Shown here piece after piece: positions 8,206 to 17,155 of a stretch of 64,000 nucleotides of DNA. The notes below the pieces were generated by a model. The model saw only the letters and a program-made list of their open reading frames with translations. It ran no database searches and had not been told where the DNA came from. Source of the stretch: DASRDZ01 sp035652335 (GTDB lineage: Bacteria > Chloroflexota > Dormibacteria > Aeolococcales > Aeolococcaceae). The position numbers and the translations under genes are program-made. Location: positions 23,656 through 87,655 of the forward strand of contig DASRDZ010000077.1 of NCBI GenBank assembly GCA_035652335.1. Reading direction: 5' to 3'. Every line of letters begins with the position of its first letter. Within the stretch, counting starts at the first letter, position 1.

Positions 8206-9926
8206 TGCCTCAGCGCGGTGGCTACCGCGCGTCCGGCCAGCAGCAGCACGCTGAGCACCACGTAGCCGCGCAGCGCCACCATGCCGGCCAGCCGCCCGGC
8301 CGTCCACACCGGGCGGCGCAGCTCGGCGAGCGGCGGGGTGCGCCAGAAGGCGCGCTCGTCGTCGAGCGGTGAGGCGGCCCGCCCACGGGGCACACCCAGC
8401 ACCACCACGGGTCGCCGCAGCAGGCGCAGCTGCGGGGTTGCTGCCGGAGCTGTCCAGAACCCGCGTTCGGCGCGGCGCCGCCGCCGGACGCCGCTGAGCC
8501 CGACGGCGAGCAGGCCGAGCGCCGCCGCCCCGCCGAGGGCGGCACCCACGCCCACCGCCGGCGCGTCGGGGTAGAGCGCGGTGACGACCAGCATCCCCGA
8601 GAGCGCCAGCAGCGCGGCCACGCTGGTGGCCGCCACCGCGTTGAGCCAGCGGCCGTTCGACCAGGGACCCAGCACAGCGGTGTCGTTGCAGAGCAGCAGC
8701 ATGAAGACGGTGGCGCCGGGCAGGAGCAGCCCGGCCAGCACCTGCACGCTGACGGTGACCGCGTCGGGGTCGAGCCCCGGCAGCAGCACGGCCCCCGCCG
8801 TCACCGCCACCACCAGCGTCGCCACCGCGTAGAAGAGCGGCGCCTGGCGCGGCGTGCGGTGCAGCGAGTGCCGTGCCCCGGTGACGTCGCCGACGGCGTA
8901 GGAGGAGGCCATGGCCACGGCGGCCGCCCCGAGCACGGCGCTGTCGAAGAGCAGCAGGGCGAGGAGGTCGCCGGCGCCGGGACCGAGGTGGCTGCCCACC
9001 GCCGCCAGGATGCCGCCGACGTCCTCGCCGTCCGCCACGGCGCCGCCGGCGGCGAAGGCGGAGGCGCTGACCGCCATCACCGCCGCCGCGCCGGCCAGCA
9101 TGAGCACGGTCCCCATGGCGGTGTCGACGCGCGCGTAGGCCAGCCAGCGCGGGGTGATCCGCTTGTCCACGGTCGCCGACTGCTGGAAGAAGAGCTGCCA
9201 GGGCGCCACCGTGGTGCCCATCAGCGCCACGATGAGCACCACCGCCGACTGCAGGCCCGCGGGGTGGGCGGGTGCCCCGGGAGTGGTGGCGGCGCCGCCC
9301 GCGACGGGATGGGCCAGGAGCAGCAGCGGCATGAGGGCGACGTCGACCGCGACCAGCAGGAGCATGACCCGCTCCCAGCGCTGGAAGCCGCCGGCCAGGG
9401 TGGCCGCGATCAGCACCAGGGCCGCCACACCCACCGCCGGCGCGGAGGGGACGCCGAGATGCTCGGCGGCGATGCGCACCCCGATGAACTCGGTGACCAG
9501 GGTGAGGACGTTGAGGAGGAGCAGGTCGCCGAGCGAGAAGGCGCCCCACAGCCGGCCGAAGCGCTCGACGATGAGGCGGGCGTGCCCCACGCCGCTCACC
9601 GCGCCCAGCCGGGCCGCCATCTCCTGGTTGACGAAGAGCACGAGCCCGAGGGGCACGAGCACCCAGAGCAGCCGTATCCCCTGCTCCTGGCCCGCCTGTG
9701 CGTAGGTGGCCACGCCCCCCGCGTCGTTGCCGGCGATCAGCGCCAGCAGGCCGGGGCCCATGACGGCGGCGAGCACCCCCAGGCGGCCGCGGAGGGTGCG
9801 CGGCGGCCAGAGCTGGCGCCAGCGCAGCGTCCCCCACGCACCTCGGATGTCACCGAGATGGGCGGCGTCGATGACCGCCGAGTCGAGGGTCTCGTCATCG
9901 AGGAGGTTGGCCACGCGGCTGCTCAC
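8202..9926 (-). CDS. Nramp-related divalent metal transporter
   Basis: 574 residues with 11-12 predicted membrane helices, starting at GTG 9926. Helix 1 carries GNDAGGVATYAQAG in place of the DPGN motif of true Nramps, and helix 6 carries TVAPWQLFFQQSA in place of the MPH motif. The loss of the helix-6 Met and His is characteristic of the Nramp-related Mg2+/Mn2+ transporters (NRMT) rather than of iron/manganese Nramps. A C-terminal basic loop and one further helix extend it. It is divergent, 29 nt apart at the nearest starts, from an ArsR regulator, which suggests metal-dependent control. The substrate assignment is inference. Confidence 0.85.
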   Translation of the reverse strand: MSSRVANLLDDETLDSAVIDAAHLGDIRGAWGTLRWRQLWPPRTLRGRLGVLAAVMGPGLLALIAGNDAGGVATYAQAGQEQGIRLLWVLVPLGLVLFVNQEMAARLGAVSGVGHARLIVERFGRLWGAFSLGDLLLLNVLTLVTEFIGVRIAAEHLGVPSAPAVGVAALVLIAATLAGGFQRWERVMLLLVAVDVALMPLLLLAHPVAGGAATTPGAPAHPAGLQSAVVLIVALMGTTVAPWQLFFQQSATVDKRITPRWLAYARVDTAMGTVLMLAGAAAVMAVSASAFAAGGAVADGEDVGGILAAVGSHLGPGAGDLLALLLFDSAVLGAAAVAMASSYAVGDVTGARHSLHRTPRQAPLFYAVATLVVAVTAGAVLLPGLDPDAVTVSVQVLAGLLLPGATVFMLLLCNDTAVLGPWSNGRWLNAVAATSVAALLALSGMLVVTALYPDAPAVGVGAALGGAAALGLLAVGLSGVRRRRRAERGFWTAPAATPQLRLLRRPVVVLGVPRGRAASPLDDERAFWRTPPLAELRRPVWTAGRLAGMVALRGYVVLSVLLLAGRAVATALRH

Positions 9927-9970
9927 ATTGCCACGAATCGGGCCTGACCTGCCCTATGCTTCTGGCCGAT

Positions 9971-10408
9971 ATGGCACGTCCAGCCGGGCGGCGCACGCCC
10001 GATCGGCCGACCGGGGCGCTGGCAAAGCGCTCCATCCACGTCAGCGACGTGCGCCGCGCACGCGAGCTGATCGCCGGCGTCGACCACGAGTCCGTCGCCG
10101 ACTTCTTCGCCGCGCTCGCCGACCCCAACCGGCTGCGCATCGTGCACGTCCTGCTCCAGCAGGAGATGTGCACCAGCGACCTGGCCGTCACCCTGTCGAT
10201 CGGGGAGCCCCTGGTGTCGCAGCACCTGCGCGTGCTGCGCGACCTCGAGCTGGTCGAGTCGCGCCGCGCCGGGCGGGTCGTCTACTACAGCGCGCCCAAC
10301 CGCGAGGTCGGCAGGGTGCTGGCCATGGGCCTGAAGCTGCAGGGCAACGAGGCCGACAGCAGGCTGGGGCGCCCGCTCACCGCCGGGCGCGCCGAGGCGA
10401 CCGCCTGA
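9971..10408 (+). CDS. ArsR/SmtB-family metalloregulator
   Basis: About 145 residues with a winged helix: FAALADPNRLRIVHVLL, then LVSQHLRVLRDLELVESRR and a YYS wing. The alpha-3 region reads EMCTSDLA, keeping one Cys of the classic ELCVCD metal site, so sensing may use another site. ATG 9971 was chosen because a TATGCT -10-like hexamer (9955-9960) overlaps the other possible ATG at 9956. It is divergent from the Nramp-related transporter and probably controls it. It ends one nucleotide short of the convergent ppk stop. Confidence 0.85.
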   Translation: MARPAGRRTPDRPTGALAKRSIHVSDVRRARELIAGVDHESVADFFAALADPNRLRIVHVLLQQEMCTSDLAVTLSIGEPLVSQHLRVLRDLELVESRRAGRVVYYSAPNREVGRVLAMGLKLQGNEADSRLGRPLTAGRAEATA

Positions 10409-10409
10409 G

Positions 10410-12602
10410 CTAGGCCTGGATCCGGACGGCGGCGCGCGCGAGCGCCTGGCGCTCCAGCTCGGCGTGCAGGTCGAAGCCGCGCACGGTGGGCACCTTGGTC
10501 CAGCTTCGGTCGCTGTGCAGCTCCCAGGAGAGGGTGTCGTCCTGCAGGTTGGCGGCGAGGACGGACTCCAGGCGGGCGCGCATCTCCGCGTCGAGCACGG
10601 GGACGAGCAGCTCGACGCGACCGTCGAGGTTGCGCACCATGAGGTCAGCGGAGCCGATGAAGTACTCGACGCCGGGCGAGCCGGCGGCGCCGAAGCGGTA
10701 GATCCGCGAGTGCTCCAGCCAGCGTCCGACGATGGAGCGCACCCGGATGCGCTCGGACATGCCGGGCACCCCAGGACGCACGCCGCACGCGCTGCGCACC
10801 ACCAGGTCGATCTCGCAGCCCGCCTCGGAGGCGGCGTAGAGGGCGTCGATGACCTCCGGGTCGGCCAGGTTGTTGACCTTGATGGCTACAACTCCGCCGG
10901 GCCTGGACTCGCGGCGGATCATCTCCATCAGCGCCGGCCGCAGCGTCACCGGCGCCACCAGGAGGTGGCCGAACTCGCTCTGCCGCGAGTACCCGGTGAG
11001 GAAGTTGAAGAGGTCGGCCACGTCGGCGCCCATCTGCGGGTCGGCGGTGAGCATGCCGATGTCCTCGTACATCCGCGCCGTCTTCTCGTTGTAGTTGCCG
11101 GTGCCGAGGTGGCAGTAGCGGCGGATCCGCCCGCCCTCGTCGCGGCGCACCACCAGCGACGTCTTGGCGTGCGTCTTCAGCCCGACGACGCCGTAGACGA
11201 CGTGCACGCCGGCCTCCTCCAGCTCGCGGGCCCAGGCGATGTTGGCCTCCTCGTCGAAGCGCGCCGTCAGCTCCACCAGGGCAACCACCTGCTTGCCCTC
11301 CTCGGCGGCGCGGATCAGCGCGCGCACGATGGGGCTGCTGGGGCCGCTGGTGCGGTACAGCGTCTGCTTGATGGCCAGCACCCGGGGGTCGACGGCGGCC
11401 TGGGCGAGGAAGCTGCCCACCGAGGTGTCGAAGGAGTCGTAGGGGTGGTGCAGCAGCACCGGCCCGGCGTCGAGCACCGAGAAGACGTCCTGGGGCGCCT
11501 CGCGACTGGGCACCAGTCGCGGCTGGGTCACCGGTGTCCACACCGGGTCCTTCAGCTCCGGACGGTCGAGCGCGTACAGCGCCCAGAGCCCGCGCAGGTC
11601 GAGCATGCCGCCGACGGTGATCACCGCGTCGCGCTCGATCTCCAGCTCGCGCAGGAGCAGCTCCTCGACGTCGTCGGACATGGTGCCGTCGACCTCCAGG
11701 CGCACCACGCGAGGGGAGCGGCGGCGACGGCGGAGGATGGTCTCGACGGCGGCGATGAGGTCCTCGGCCTCCTCGTCGCCGACGGCGAAGTCGACGTTGC
11801 GGGTGACCCGGAAGACGTGGTGGGCGAGGATGGCCATGCCGGGGAAGAGGCGGTCGAGATGCGCGGCGATCACCTGCTCCAGGGGGACGAAGCGCTCGCC
11901 GTCCGGCATGACGATGAAGCGGTCGAGCAGCGGCGGCATCTTGACGCGCGCAACGCGCGGCTCCGCGGTGTGCGGGTCGGCGACGACCACGGCCAGGTTG
12001 AGGCTCAGGTTGCTGATGTAGGGGAAGGGGTGCGCGGGGTCGACGGCGAGCGGTGTCAGCACCGGGTAGATGCTTTCCTCGAAGACGCGGTCGACGTGGC
12101 TCCGGTCGTCCTCGTCGAGCGACGCCCAGTCGCAGAAGCGGATGCCCGCCAGGTCGAGCAGCGGCTCGATGCGCGCGGTGAAGACCTCCGTCTGCCGCGC
12201 CACCAGCTCCTCGACGCGCTGGAGGATGGCCTGCAGCTGCTCGGCGGGGCTGAGTCCGTCGGGCGAGGGCGTGGTGACGCCGGCGAGGAGCTGCTCGCGC
12301 AGGCCGCCGACGCGCACCTGGAAGAACTCGTCGAGGTTGCTGCTGAAGATGGCCAGAAACTTGCAGCGCTCCAGCAGCGGCCGCTCCTCCTCCTCGGCCA
12401 GCGAGAGGACGCGGGCGTTGAACTCCAGCCACGAGAGGTGGCGGTTCAGGAAGCGCGACTCCGGCGCGGGAGCGGGAGCTACCGGGCGCTGGGTGCGGAG
12501 CACGGCCGGCGCCTCCCCGGGCGCGGGTTGCCGCGGAGGGAAGAGGGAGACCAGCCGGCTGGTCACCGGCTCGGGCTCGTCCGCCGGGTGGCCGATTCCC
12601 AT
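10410..12602 (-). CDS. ppk1: Polyphosphate kinase
   Basis: The 730-residue protein matches PPK1 throughout: the N-terminal domain FLNRHLSWLEFNARVL and FSSNLDEFFQVRVGGL, then the phospholipase-D-like core with AIKQTLYRTS, the catalytic-His region GLKTHAKTSLVVRR and YCHLGTGNYNEKTARMYEDIG. It reversibly polymerises ATP gamma-phosphate into polyphosphate. The start at 12602 is set by a TGATG overlap with aroC; the open frame continues upstream but only as a shadow of aroC. About 45 extra residues rich in Pro/Ala precede the conserved domain. Confidence 0.96.
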   Translation of the reverse strand: MGIGHPADEPEPVTSRLVSLFPPRQPAPGEAPAVLRTQRPVAPAPAPESRFLNRHLSWLEFNARVLSLAEEEERPLLERCKFLAIFSSNLDEFFQVRVGGLREQLLAGVTTPSPDGLSPAEQLQAILQRVEELVARQTEVFTARIEPLLDLAGIRFCDWASLDEDDRSHVDRVFEESIYPVLTPLAVDPAHPFPYISNLSLNLAVVVADPHTAEPRVARVKMPPLLDRFIVMPDGERFVPLEQVIAAHLDRLFPGMAILAHHVFRVTRNVDFAVGDEEAEDLIAAVETILRRRRRSPRVVRLEVDGTMSDDVEELLLRELEIERDAVITVGGMLDLRGLWALYALDRPELKDPVWTPVTQPRLVPSREAPQDVFSVLDAGPVLLHHPYDSFDTSVGSFLAQAAVDPRVLAIKQTLYRTSGPSSPIVRALIRAAEEGKQVVALVELTARFDEEANIAWARELEEAGVHVVYGVVGLKTHAKTSLVVRRDEGGRIRRYCHLGTGNYNEKTARMYEDIGMLTADPQMGADVADLFNFLTGYSRQSEFGHLLVAPVTLRPALMEMIRRESRPGGVVAIKVNNLADPEVIDALYAASEAGCEIDLVVRSACGVRPGVPGMSERIRVRSIVGRWLEHSRIYRFGAAGSPGVEYFIGSADLMVRNLDGRVELLVPVLDAEMRARLESVLAANLQDDTLSWELHSDRSWTKVPTVRGFDLHAELERQALARAAVRIQA

Positions 12603-13750
12603 CAGGCGCGAAGCCGCCGCCGGTAGGCGCGGAGCGCAGCGGTGAGGTCGACCATGCTGTCCCCGCCGAACTTCTCCTCCAGGGCGTTGGCCAGCACCAG
12701 CGCCGTCATCGCCTCGGCGATCACCGCCCCCGCGGGGACGTGGCAGACGTCGCTGCGCTCGTAGTGCGCGTTGACCTGCTCCTTGGTGGCCAGGTCGGTG
12801 CTGCGCATCGGCTTGAGCATGGTGGCGATGGGCTTGAAGTGCACCTGGGCCCAGACGTCCTCGCCGTCGGTGACGCCGCCGGTGAGCCCGCCCTGGTTGT
12901 TGGACACGTGGCGGAAGCCCTCGCCCTCCACCCACTCCGGCGCGTCGTGCAGCTGCGAGCCCGGCACCGAGGCCACCTCGGCGCCGAGGTCGACGCCCTT
13001 AACCGACTGGATGCTCATCAGCGCCTGGGCGAGCTGCCCGTCGAGGCGGCGGTCCCAGTGCACGTATGAGCCAAGTCCGGCCACAACTCCGGAGGCGATG
13101 ACCAGCGCGGTGCCGCCCAGGGTGTCGCCGGTCTCGCGCGCACCGTCGATGGCCTCGACCATGCGCGCCGCGGCATCGGGGTCGGGGCAGCGCACCGGCG
13201 ACTCCTCCACCGCCCTCCAGTCGATCTGCTCGGCGGGGATCATCGGCGCCTCGACCGGCCCGACGCGCAGGACGTAGGAGTGCACCTCGGTGCCGGCGCG
13301 GCGGAGCAGCGCCTTGGCGACGGCGCCGGCGGCGACTCGCGCCGCGGTCTCGCGCGCCGACGCGCGCTCCAGCACGTTGCGCACGTCGTCGAAGCCGTAC
13401 TTGAGGACGCCGGCGAGGTCGGCGTGGCCGGGGCGCAGCCGGGTGACCCGCTTCGGCTTGAAGCCGCGCGCCTCGACCTGCATGACCTTCTGCCAGTCCT
13501 CCCACACGCGGTTCTGGATCACCAGCGTGATCGGCGAACCCAGGGTGCGGCCGCCGCGCACGCCGCTCAGGATGGTGGCGCGGTCCTGCTCCAGCTGCTG
13601 GCGCTTGCTGCGGCCGTAGCCCCACTGGCGGCGGCGCAGGTCGGGATCGATGTCCCGCGGCGCGCTCAGCGGCAGCCCGGCGGGGACGCCCTCGATGACG
13701 ACGGTGAGCTGCGGACCGTGGGACTCGCCCGCGGTGAGGAAGCGAAGCAT
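12602..13750 (-). CDS. aroC: Chorismate synthase
   Basis: 382 residues. It begins with MLRFLTAGESHGPQL, has the RRQWGYGRSKRQQLEQD region, the RLRPGHADLAGVLKYGFDD signature and RNVLERASARETAARVAAGA. It converts EPSP to chorismate using reduced FMN, the last step of the shikimate pathway. It is translationally coupled to ppk1, an unusual pairing, and divergent from the TauE/SafE permease with 26 bp between starts. The length is normal for the family. Confidence 0.97.
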   Translation of the reverse strand: MLRFLTAGESHGPQLTVVIEGVPAGLPLSAPRDIDPDLRRRQWGYGRSKRQQLEQDRATILSGVRGGRTLGSPITLVIQNRVWEDWQKVMQVEARGFKPKRVTRLRPGHADLAGVLKYGFDDVRNVLERASARETAARVAAGAVAKALLRRAGTEVHSYVLRVGPVEAPMIPAEQIDWRAVEESPVRCPDPDAAARMVEAIDGARETGDTLGGTALVIASGVVAGLGSYVHWDRRLDGQLAQALMSIQSVKGVDLGAEVASVPGSQLHDAPEWVEGEGFRHVSNNQGGLTGGVTDGEDVWAQVHFKPIATMLKPMRSTDLATKEQVNAHYERSDVCHVPAGAVIAEAMTALVLANALEEKFGGDSMVDLTAALRAYRRRLRA

Positions 13751-13776
13751 GGGGGTTCGGATTGTAGTGTCAGGGC

Positions 13777-14562
13777 GTGAGCCCCCATCTCGACGCCGCC
13801 CGGCTCGCCCTGCTGGCGGTGGCGGCCTTCGCCGCCGGGGCCATCAACGCCGTGGCCGGGGGCGGCTCGCTGGTCTCCTTCCCCGCCCTGCTGCTGGCCG
13901 GCTACCCGGCGCTCACCGCCAACGTGACCAACACGGTGGCGCTGCTCCCCGGCTACCTGGGCGGCTCGATCGGCTACCGGCGGGAGCTGCGGGGCCAGCG
14001 CACCCGGGTGCTGCGGCTCGGCGCGGTCTCCGTCGCCGGCGCGGTGCTGGGCGCCTTCCTGCTCCTGGCCGGACCGGCCGGCGTCTTCGAGCACCTCGTG
14101 CCCTGGCTCATCCTCGGCGCCTGCGGGCTGCTGGTCGCCCAGCCCTGGATCGGCCGCCGGGTGGCGGCCCGCGAGGCCGCGCGCGCAGCCGGGGGCCCGC
14201 GGCGGCTCGGCGAGCTCTCCCTGCCGCTGATCGCGGCGCAGCTGGTTTCTGCCGTCTATGGCGCGTACTTCGGCGCCGGCGTCGGCGTGATCATGCTGGC
14301 GGTGCTGGGCATCTTCCTGGTCGACTCGCTGCAGCGCATCAACGCCCTCAAGGGGCTGATGTCGCTGGTGATCAACGCCGTGGCGGTGGTGTGGTTCGCC
14401 GTCTTCGGGCACGTCGCCTGGGAGCCGGTGGCGGTGATGGCGCCGATCGCCTACGCGGGCGGGCTCGTCGGCGTGGCCGTGGCGCGGCGCCTCGACGACC
14501 GCGTGCTGCGCGTGGCGGTGGTCTGCTTCGGCGTCGCGGTGGGGCTGCGGCTTCTCTTCTGA
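13777..14562 (+). CDS. TauE/SafE family permease
   Basis: 261 residues, about eight membrane helices in two repeats, with the family signatures GAINAVAGGGSLVSFPALL near the N-terminus and AVYGAYFGAGVGVIML in the second half. Members export or import small organic sulfur or sulfonate anions; the substrate here is unknown. It starts at GTG 13777. RibF follows within 20 nt, so the two probably share an mRNA. Confidence 0.85.
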   Translation: MSPHLDAARLALLAVAAFAAGAINAVAGGGSLVSFPALLLAGYPALTANVTNTVALLPGYLGGSIGYRRELRGQRTRVLRLGAVSVAGAVLGAFLLLAGPAGVFEHLVPWLILGACGLLVAQPWIGRRVAAREAARAAGGPRRLGELSLPLIAAQLVSAVYGAYFGAGVGVIMLAVLGIFLVDSLQRINALKGLMSLVINAVAVVWFAVFGHVAWEPVAVMAPIAYAGGLVGVAVARRLDDRVLRVAVVCFGVAVGLRLLF

Positions 14563-14581
14563 GTTGACTACCCTGGGGCGC

Positions 14582-15520
14582 ATGGAGGTTCTCGGCGAGC
14601 CCTTCGCGCTGCCACCGCCGGTGACCGGCACGGCGCTCACCACCGGCTTCTTCGACGGCGTCCACCTCGGGCATCGCGCCGTCGTGCAGCGCACGCGAGC
14701 CGAGGCGGCGGCGCTGGGCGTCCCCACCGCGGTGCTGCTGCTCGACCGCCATCCCGCCACGGTGGTGCGCCCGGAGAGCGCCCCGCGCCTGCTCACCGAC
14801 CTCGGCCAGCGGCTCTCCCTGCTGCGCGACCTCGGCGTCGACTACACGATGCTGCTGCGCTTCGACGAGGAGCGGTCGCTGCAGGCGCCGGAGGAGTTCG
14901 TGTCGACGGTGCTGCACGGGCAGCTGCGCGCCAGGGCGGTGGTGACCGGCGAGGACTTCCACTTCGGCCTGCGGCGGCGCGGTGACGCCTCGCTGCTGCG
15001 CGACCTCGGCGAGTCGCTCGGCTTCCACAGCGTCGCGGTGCCGCCGCTGGCACACGGTGGCGAGGTGGTGTCGAGCACGCTCATCCGCGCCGCCGTCGCC
15101 GCCGGTGACGTGCGCCGCGCCGCGGCATTGCTCGGCCGCGCATACGAGCTGCACGGCGTCGTCGAGCACGGTGACGGGCGCGGCAGGACGATCGGCTGTC
15201 CCACCGCCAACGTGGCGGTGCCAGGGGACATGCTGCTCCCCGCCGACGGCGTGTACGCCGGCTGGTACCGCCGGCAGGACGGCTCGCGCCACGCGGCGGC
15301 GATCTCGGTGGGCAGGCGGCCGACGTTCTACGACGAGAGCGGGATGCTCCTCGTCGAGGCGCATCTCCTCGACTTCGACGGCGACCTCTATGGCGAGCAG
15401 GCCTGGGTGGAGGTCACCGACTGGCTGCGCGGCCAGGAGCGCTTCGACTCCGTCGACGCGCTGATCGCCGCGCTGCAGCGCGACATGGCGCGGACTCGCG
15501 AGCTGACGGCCGCACGCTAG
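14582..15520 (+). CDS. ribF: Bifunctional riboflavin kinase / FAD synthetase
   Basis: 312 residues. The N-terminal FAD synthetase domain shows TTGFFDGVHLGHRAVV and the STLIRAAVAAGDVRRAAALLGR segment; the C-terminal flavokinase domain shows GRGRTIGCPTANV and LPADGVYAGW. It makes FMN and then FAD from riboflavin. ATG 14582 was preferred over an in-frame TTG at 14564. Its TAG shares a CTAG with the stop of the convergent WYL regulator gene. Confidence 0.94.
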   Translation: MEVLGEPFALPPPVTGTALTTGFFDGVHLGHRAVVQRTRAEAAALGVPTAVLLLDRHPATVVRPESAPRLLTDLGQRLSLLRDLGVDYTMLLRFDEERSLQAPEEFVSTVLHGQLRARAVVTGEDFHFGLRRRGDASLLRDLGESLGFHSVAVPPLAHGGEVVSSTLIRAAVAAGDVRRAAALLGRAYELHGVVEHGDGRGRTIGCPTANVAVPGDMLLPADGVYAGWYRRQDGSRHAAAISVGRRPTFYDESGMLLVEAHLLDFDGDLYGEQAWVEVTDWLRGQERFDSVDALIAALQRDMARTRELTAAR

Positions 15521-16479
15521 CCCGCCGCCGCGCGGTAGCGCCGGGCCAGCTCGGCGCCGAGCAGCCCCAGCTCGCGGCGCACCTCGGGCGGCGCCACCAC
15601 GGTGAGGTGCCCGGCGAACCCGGCCAGCTCGCGCGCCAGCATCTCCGCCGACCGGCCGCGGACGGTCACCTCCACGCGCCCGCTGCCGCGGCCGCGCCGG
15701 CCCGTCGCCGCCACGCGCGTGCCGAGCACCGAGCGCAGCACGGGCACGAAGCGCTCCTCCGCGTGCACCGTCGCCGCCATCGGCATGCGGCGCGCGTCGA
15801 GGTCGGCCACCACCGACTCCCAGGTCCGCTCCAGGTCGAAGCCGACCGGTCGGTCCACAGGCGCGGCCGTCAGCGCGACGGCGTGCACACGGTCGACGCG
15901 GAAGGTGCGCAGGCCCGCGTCGGTGCCGGCGACGAGATACCAGGTGCGCCCCTTGGCCACCAGGCCCAGGGGATGCACGGTGCGCTCGGACTCGACGCGG
16001 TCGCGGCCCGCGTAGGCGATGCGCGCCTGCACACCCTCGATGACCGCGGTGCGCAGCGCCTCGAGGTGCGGCGGCGCGGGGGCCTGCGCGCGATCGCGGT
16101 CCCATCCCGCCGGGTCGACGACGACGGCGCCGGCGGCGGCCTCGGCGGAGGCGCGGAAGGTGGCCGGCAGCGCGCGGACCAGCTTGCGCAGCGCCGCCTT
16201 CACCTCCGGCGTGGCCGCCTGCGGACCGGCGACCAGGAAGAGCGCCCGCGCCTCCGCCGCGGTCAGGCCGCTGAGGTCGGTGCGCGCGCCGCCGAGCAGC
16301 GCCCAGCCGCCGTTGCGCCCCGCCTGCGCGTACACGGGCAGCCCCGCCGCAGCCAGCGCTTCGAGGTCGCGCCGCGCCGTCCGTTCCGAGATCTCCAGCT
16401 CGCGGGCCAGCTCGGGCGCGGTGAGCCGCCCGCGGCTCTGCAGCAGGAGGAGGGCGGCAACCAGCCTCTCGGCCTTCAT
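15517..16479 (-). CDS. HTH/WYL-domain transcriptional regulator
   Basis: 320 residues. An N-terminal DeoR-type winged helix (RLTAPELARELEISERTARRDLEALAAAGLPVYA) is followed by a WYL domain with VHPLGLVAKGRTWYLVAG and the FRVDRV strand, then a WCX-like C-terminus. WYL domains bind small ligands or nucleic acids. The start is ATG 16479; an open frame continues upstream as the antisense of DinB. It is divergent from the DinB gene across a 96-bp region holding a strong inverted repeat, its likely operator. Confidence 0.9.
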   Translation of the reverse strand: MKAERLVAALLLLQSRGRLTAPELARELEISERTARRDLEALAAAGLPVYAQAGRNGGWALLGGARTDLSGLTAAEARALFLVAGPQAATPEVKAALRKLVRALPATFRASAEAAAGAVVVDPAGWDRDRAQAPAPPHLEALRTAVIEGVQARIAYAGRDRVESERTVHPLGLVAKGRTWYLVAGTDAGLRTFRVDRVHAVALTAAPVDRPVGFDLERTWESVVADLDARRMPMAATVHAEERFVPVLRSVLGTRVAATGRRGRGSGRVEVTVRGRSAEMLARELAGFAGHLTVVAPPEVRRELGLLGAELARRYRAAAG

Positions 16480-16501
16480 GGCGCCCCCGAGCTTCGCACA
16501 G

Positions 16502-16526
16502 AAACCGGTCACATGGTGGCCGGTTT
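16502..16526. promoter_or_regulatory. Inverted-repeat operator between WYL regulator and DinB
   Basis: AAACCGGTCAC and GTGGCCGGTTT flank a 3-nt centre (ATG). The 11-bp arms differ at one position. The site lies 22 bp upstream of the WYL gene and 49 bp upstream of dinB, so one bound dimer could control both divergent genes. Confidence 0.65.
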
Positions 16527-16575
16527 TCGCCGTCAGAATCGGCTCCGACGCACCGGCTCTCCAGGAGTGACCGCC

Positions 16576-17154
16576 ATGCCCGGGATGGTTCGACCCGTCA
16601 GCGACGAGCGCGACGCCCTGCTCGCCTACCTCGACCACCAGCGCCACCTCGTCCGCGTCGCGGTGCACGGCCTCGACGACGCCGCGGCGCGCACCCGCCC
16701 GACCGCGAGCGCGCTCAGCCCGGGCGGCATCGTCAAGCACCTCGCCGCCGTGGAGCACAACTGGATGGACGTGGTCGAGCAGCGCGACAACCGGGGGAAC
16801 GTCGAGACCTACATGGCGGGCTTCAGCCTCAGCGACGGCGAGACCCTGGCGGATGCGCTGGCGATGTACGACGCGGCGGCGCAGCGCACCGCTCGGGTGA
16901 TCGCCGGCATCGACGACCTGAGCCGCGCCGTGCCCGTCCCGCAGGACCGGCCATGGTTTCCCAAGGACGTCGACGCCTGGTCGGTGCGCTGGGTGCTGCT
17001 CCACCTCGTCGAGGAGACGGCGCGCCACCTCGGCCACGCCGACATCATCCGCGAGTCGCTCGACGGCGCAACGGCGATCCCGCTGCTCGCCGCCGCGGAG
17101 TCGTGGCCGGAGACTCCCTGGGTGAAGCCCTGGCAGCCGGCCGGCGCCGCCTGA
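16576..17154 (+). CDS. DinB-family (DUF664-like) putative metal-dependent thiol S-transferase
   Basis: 192 residues forming a four-helix bundle. The metal-ligand pattern of the DinB/MDMPI superfamily is visible: IVKHLAAVEHNW in helix 2 and LLHLVEETARHLGHADIIRE in helix 4. Related proteins use bacillithiol or mycothiol. A CAGGAG ribosome binding site precedes ATG 16576; a GTG at 16567 is the alternative. The adjacent divergent WYL regulator and operator suggest induction by a small molecule. Confidence 0.85.
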   Translation: MPGMVRPVSDERDALLAYLDHQRHLVRVAVHGLDDAAARTRPTASALSPGGIVKHLAAVEHNWMDVVEQRDNRGNVETYMAGFSLSDGETLADALAMYDAAAQRTARVIAGIDDLSRAVPVPQDRPWFPKDVDAWSVRWVLLHLVEETARHLGHADIIRESLDGATAIPLLAAAESWPETPWVKPWQPAGAA

Positions 17155-17155
17155 G

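Noticed and set aside
7129..9837. A 902-residue minus-strand frame over the aldo/keto reductase and transporter genes
   Set aside because: Low-complexity Arg/Ala/Gly-rich composition; the real minus-strand gene is the transporter at 8202-9926 in another frame.
12603..12935. N-terminal extension of ppk1 by 111 residues
   Set aside because: This part is antisense-phase shadow of aroC; PPK1 homology begins after 12602, where a TGATG overlap occurs.
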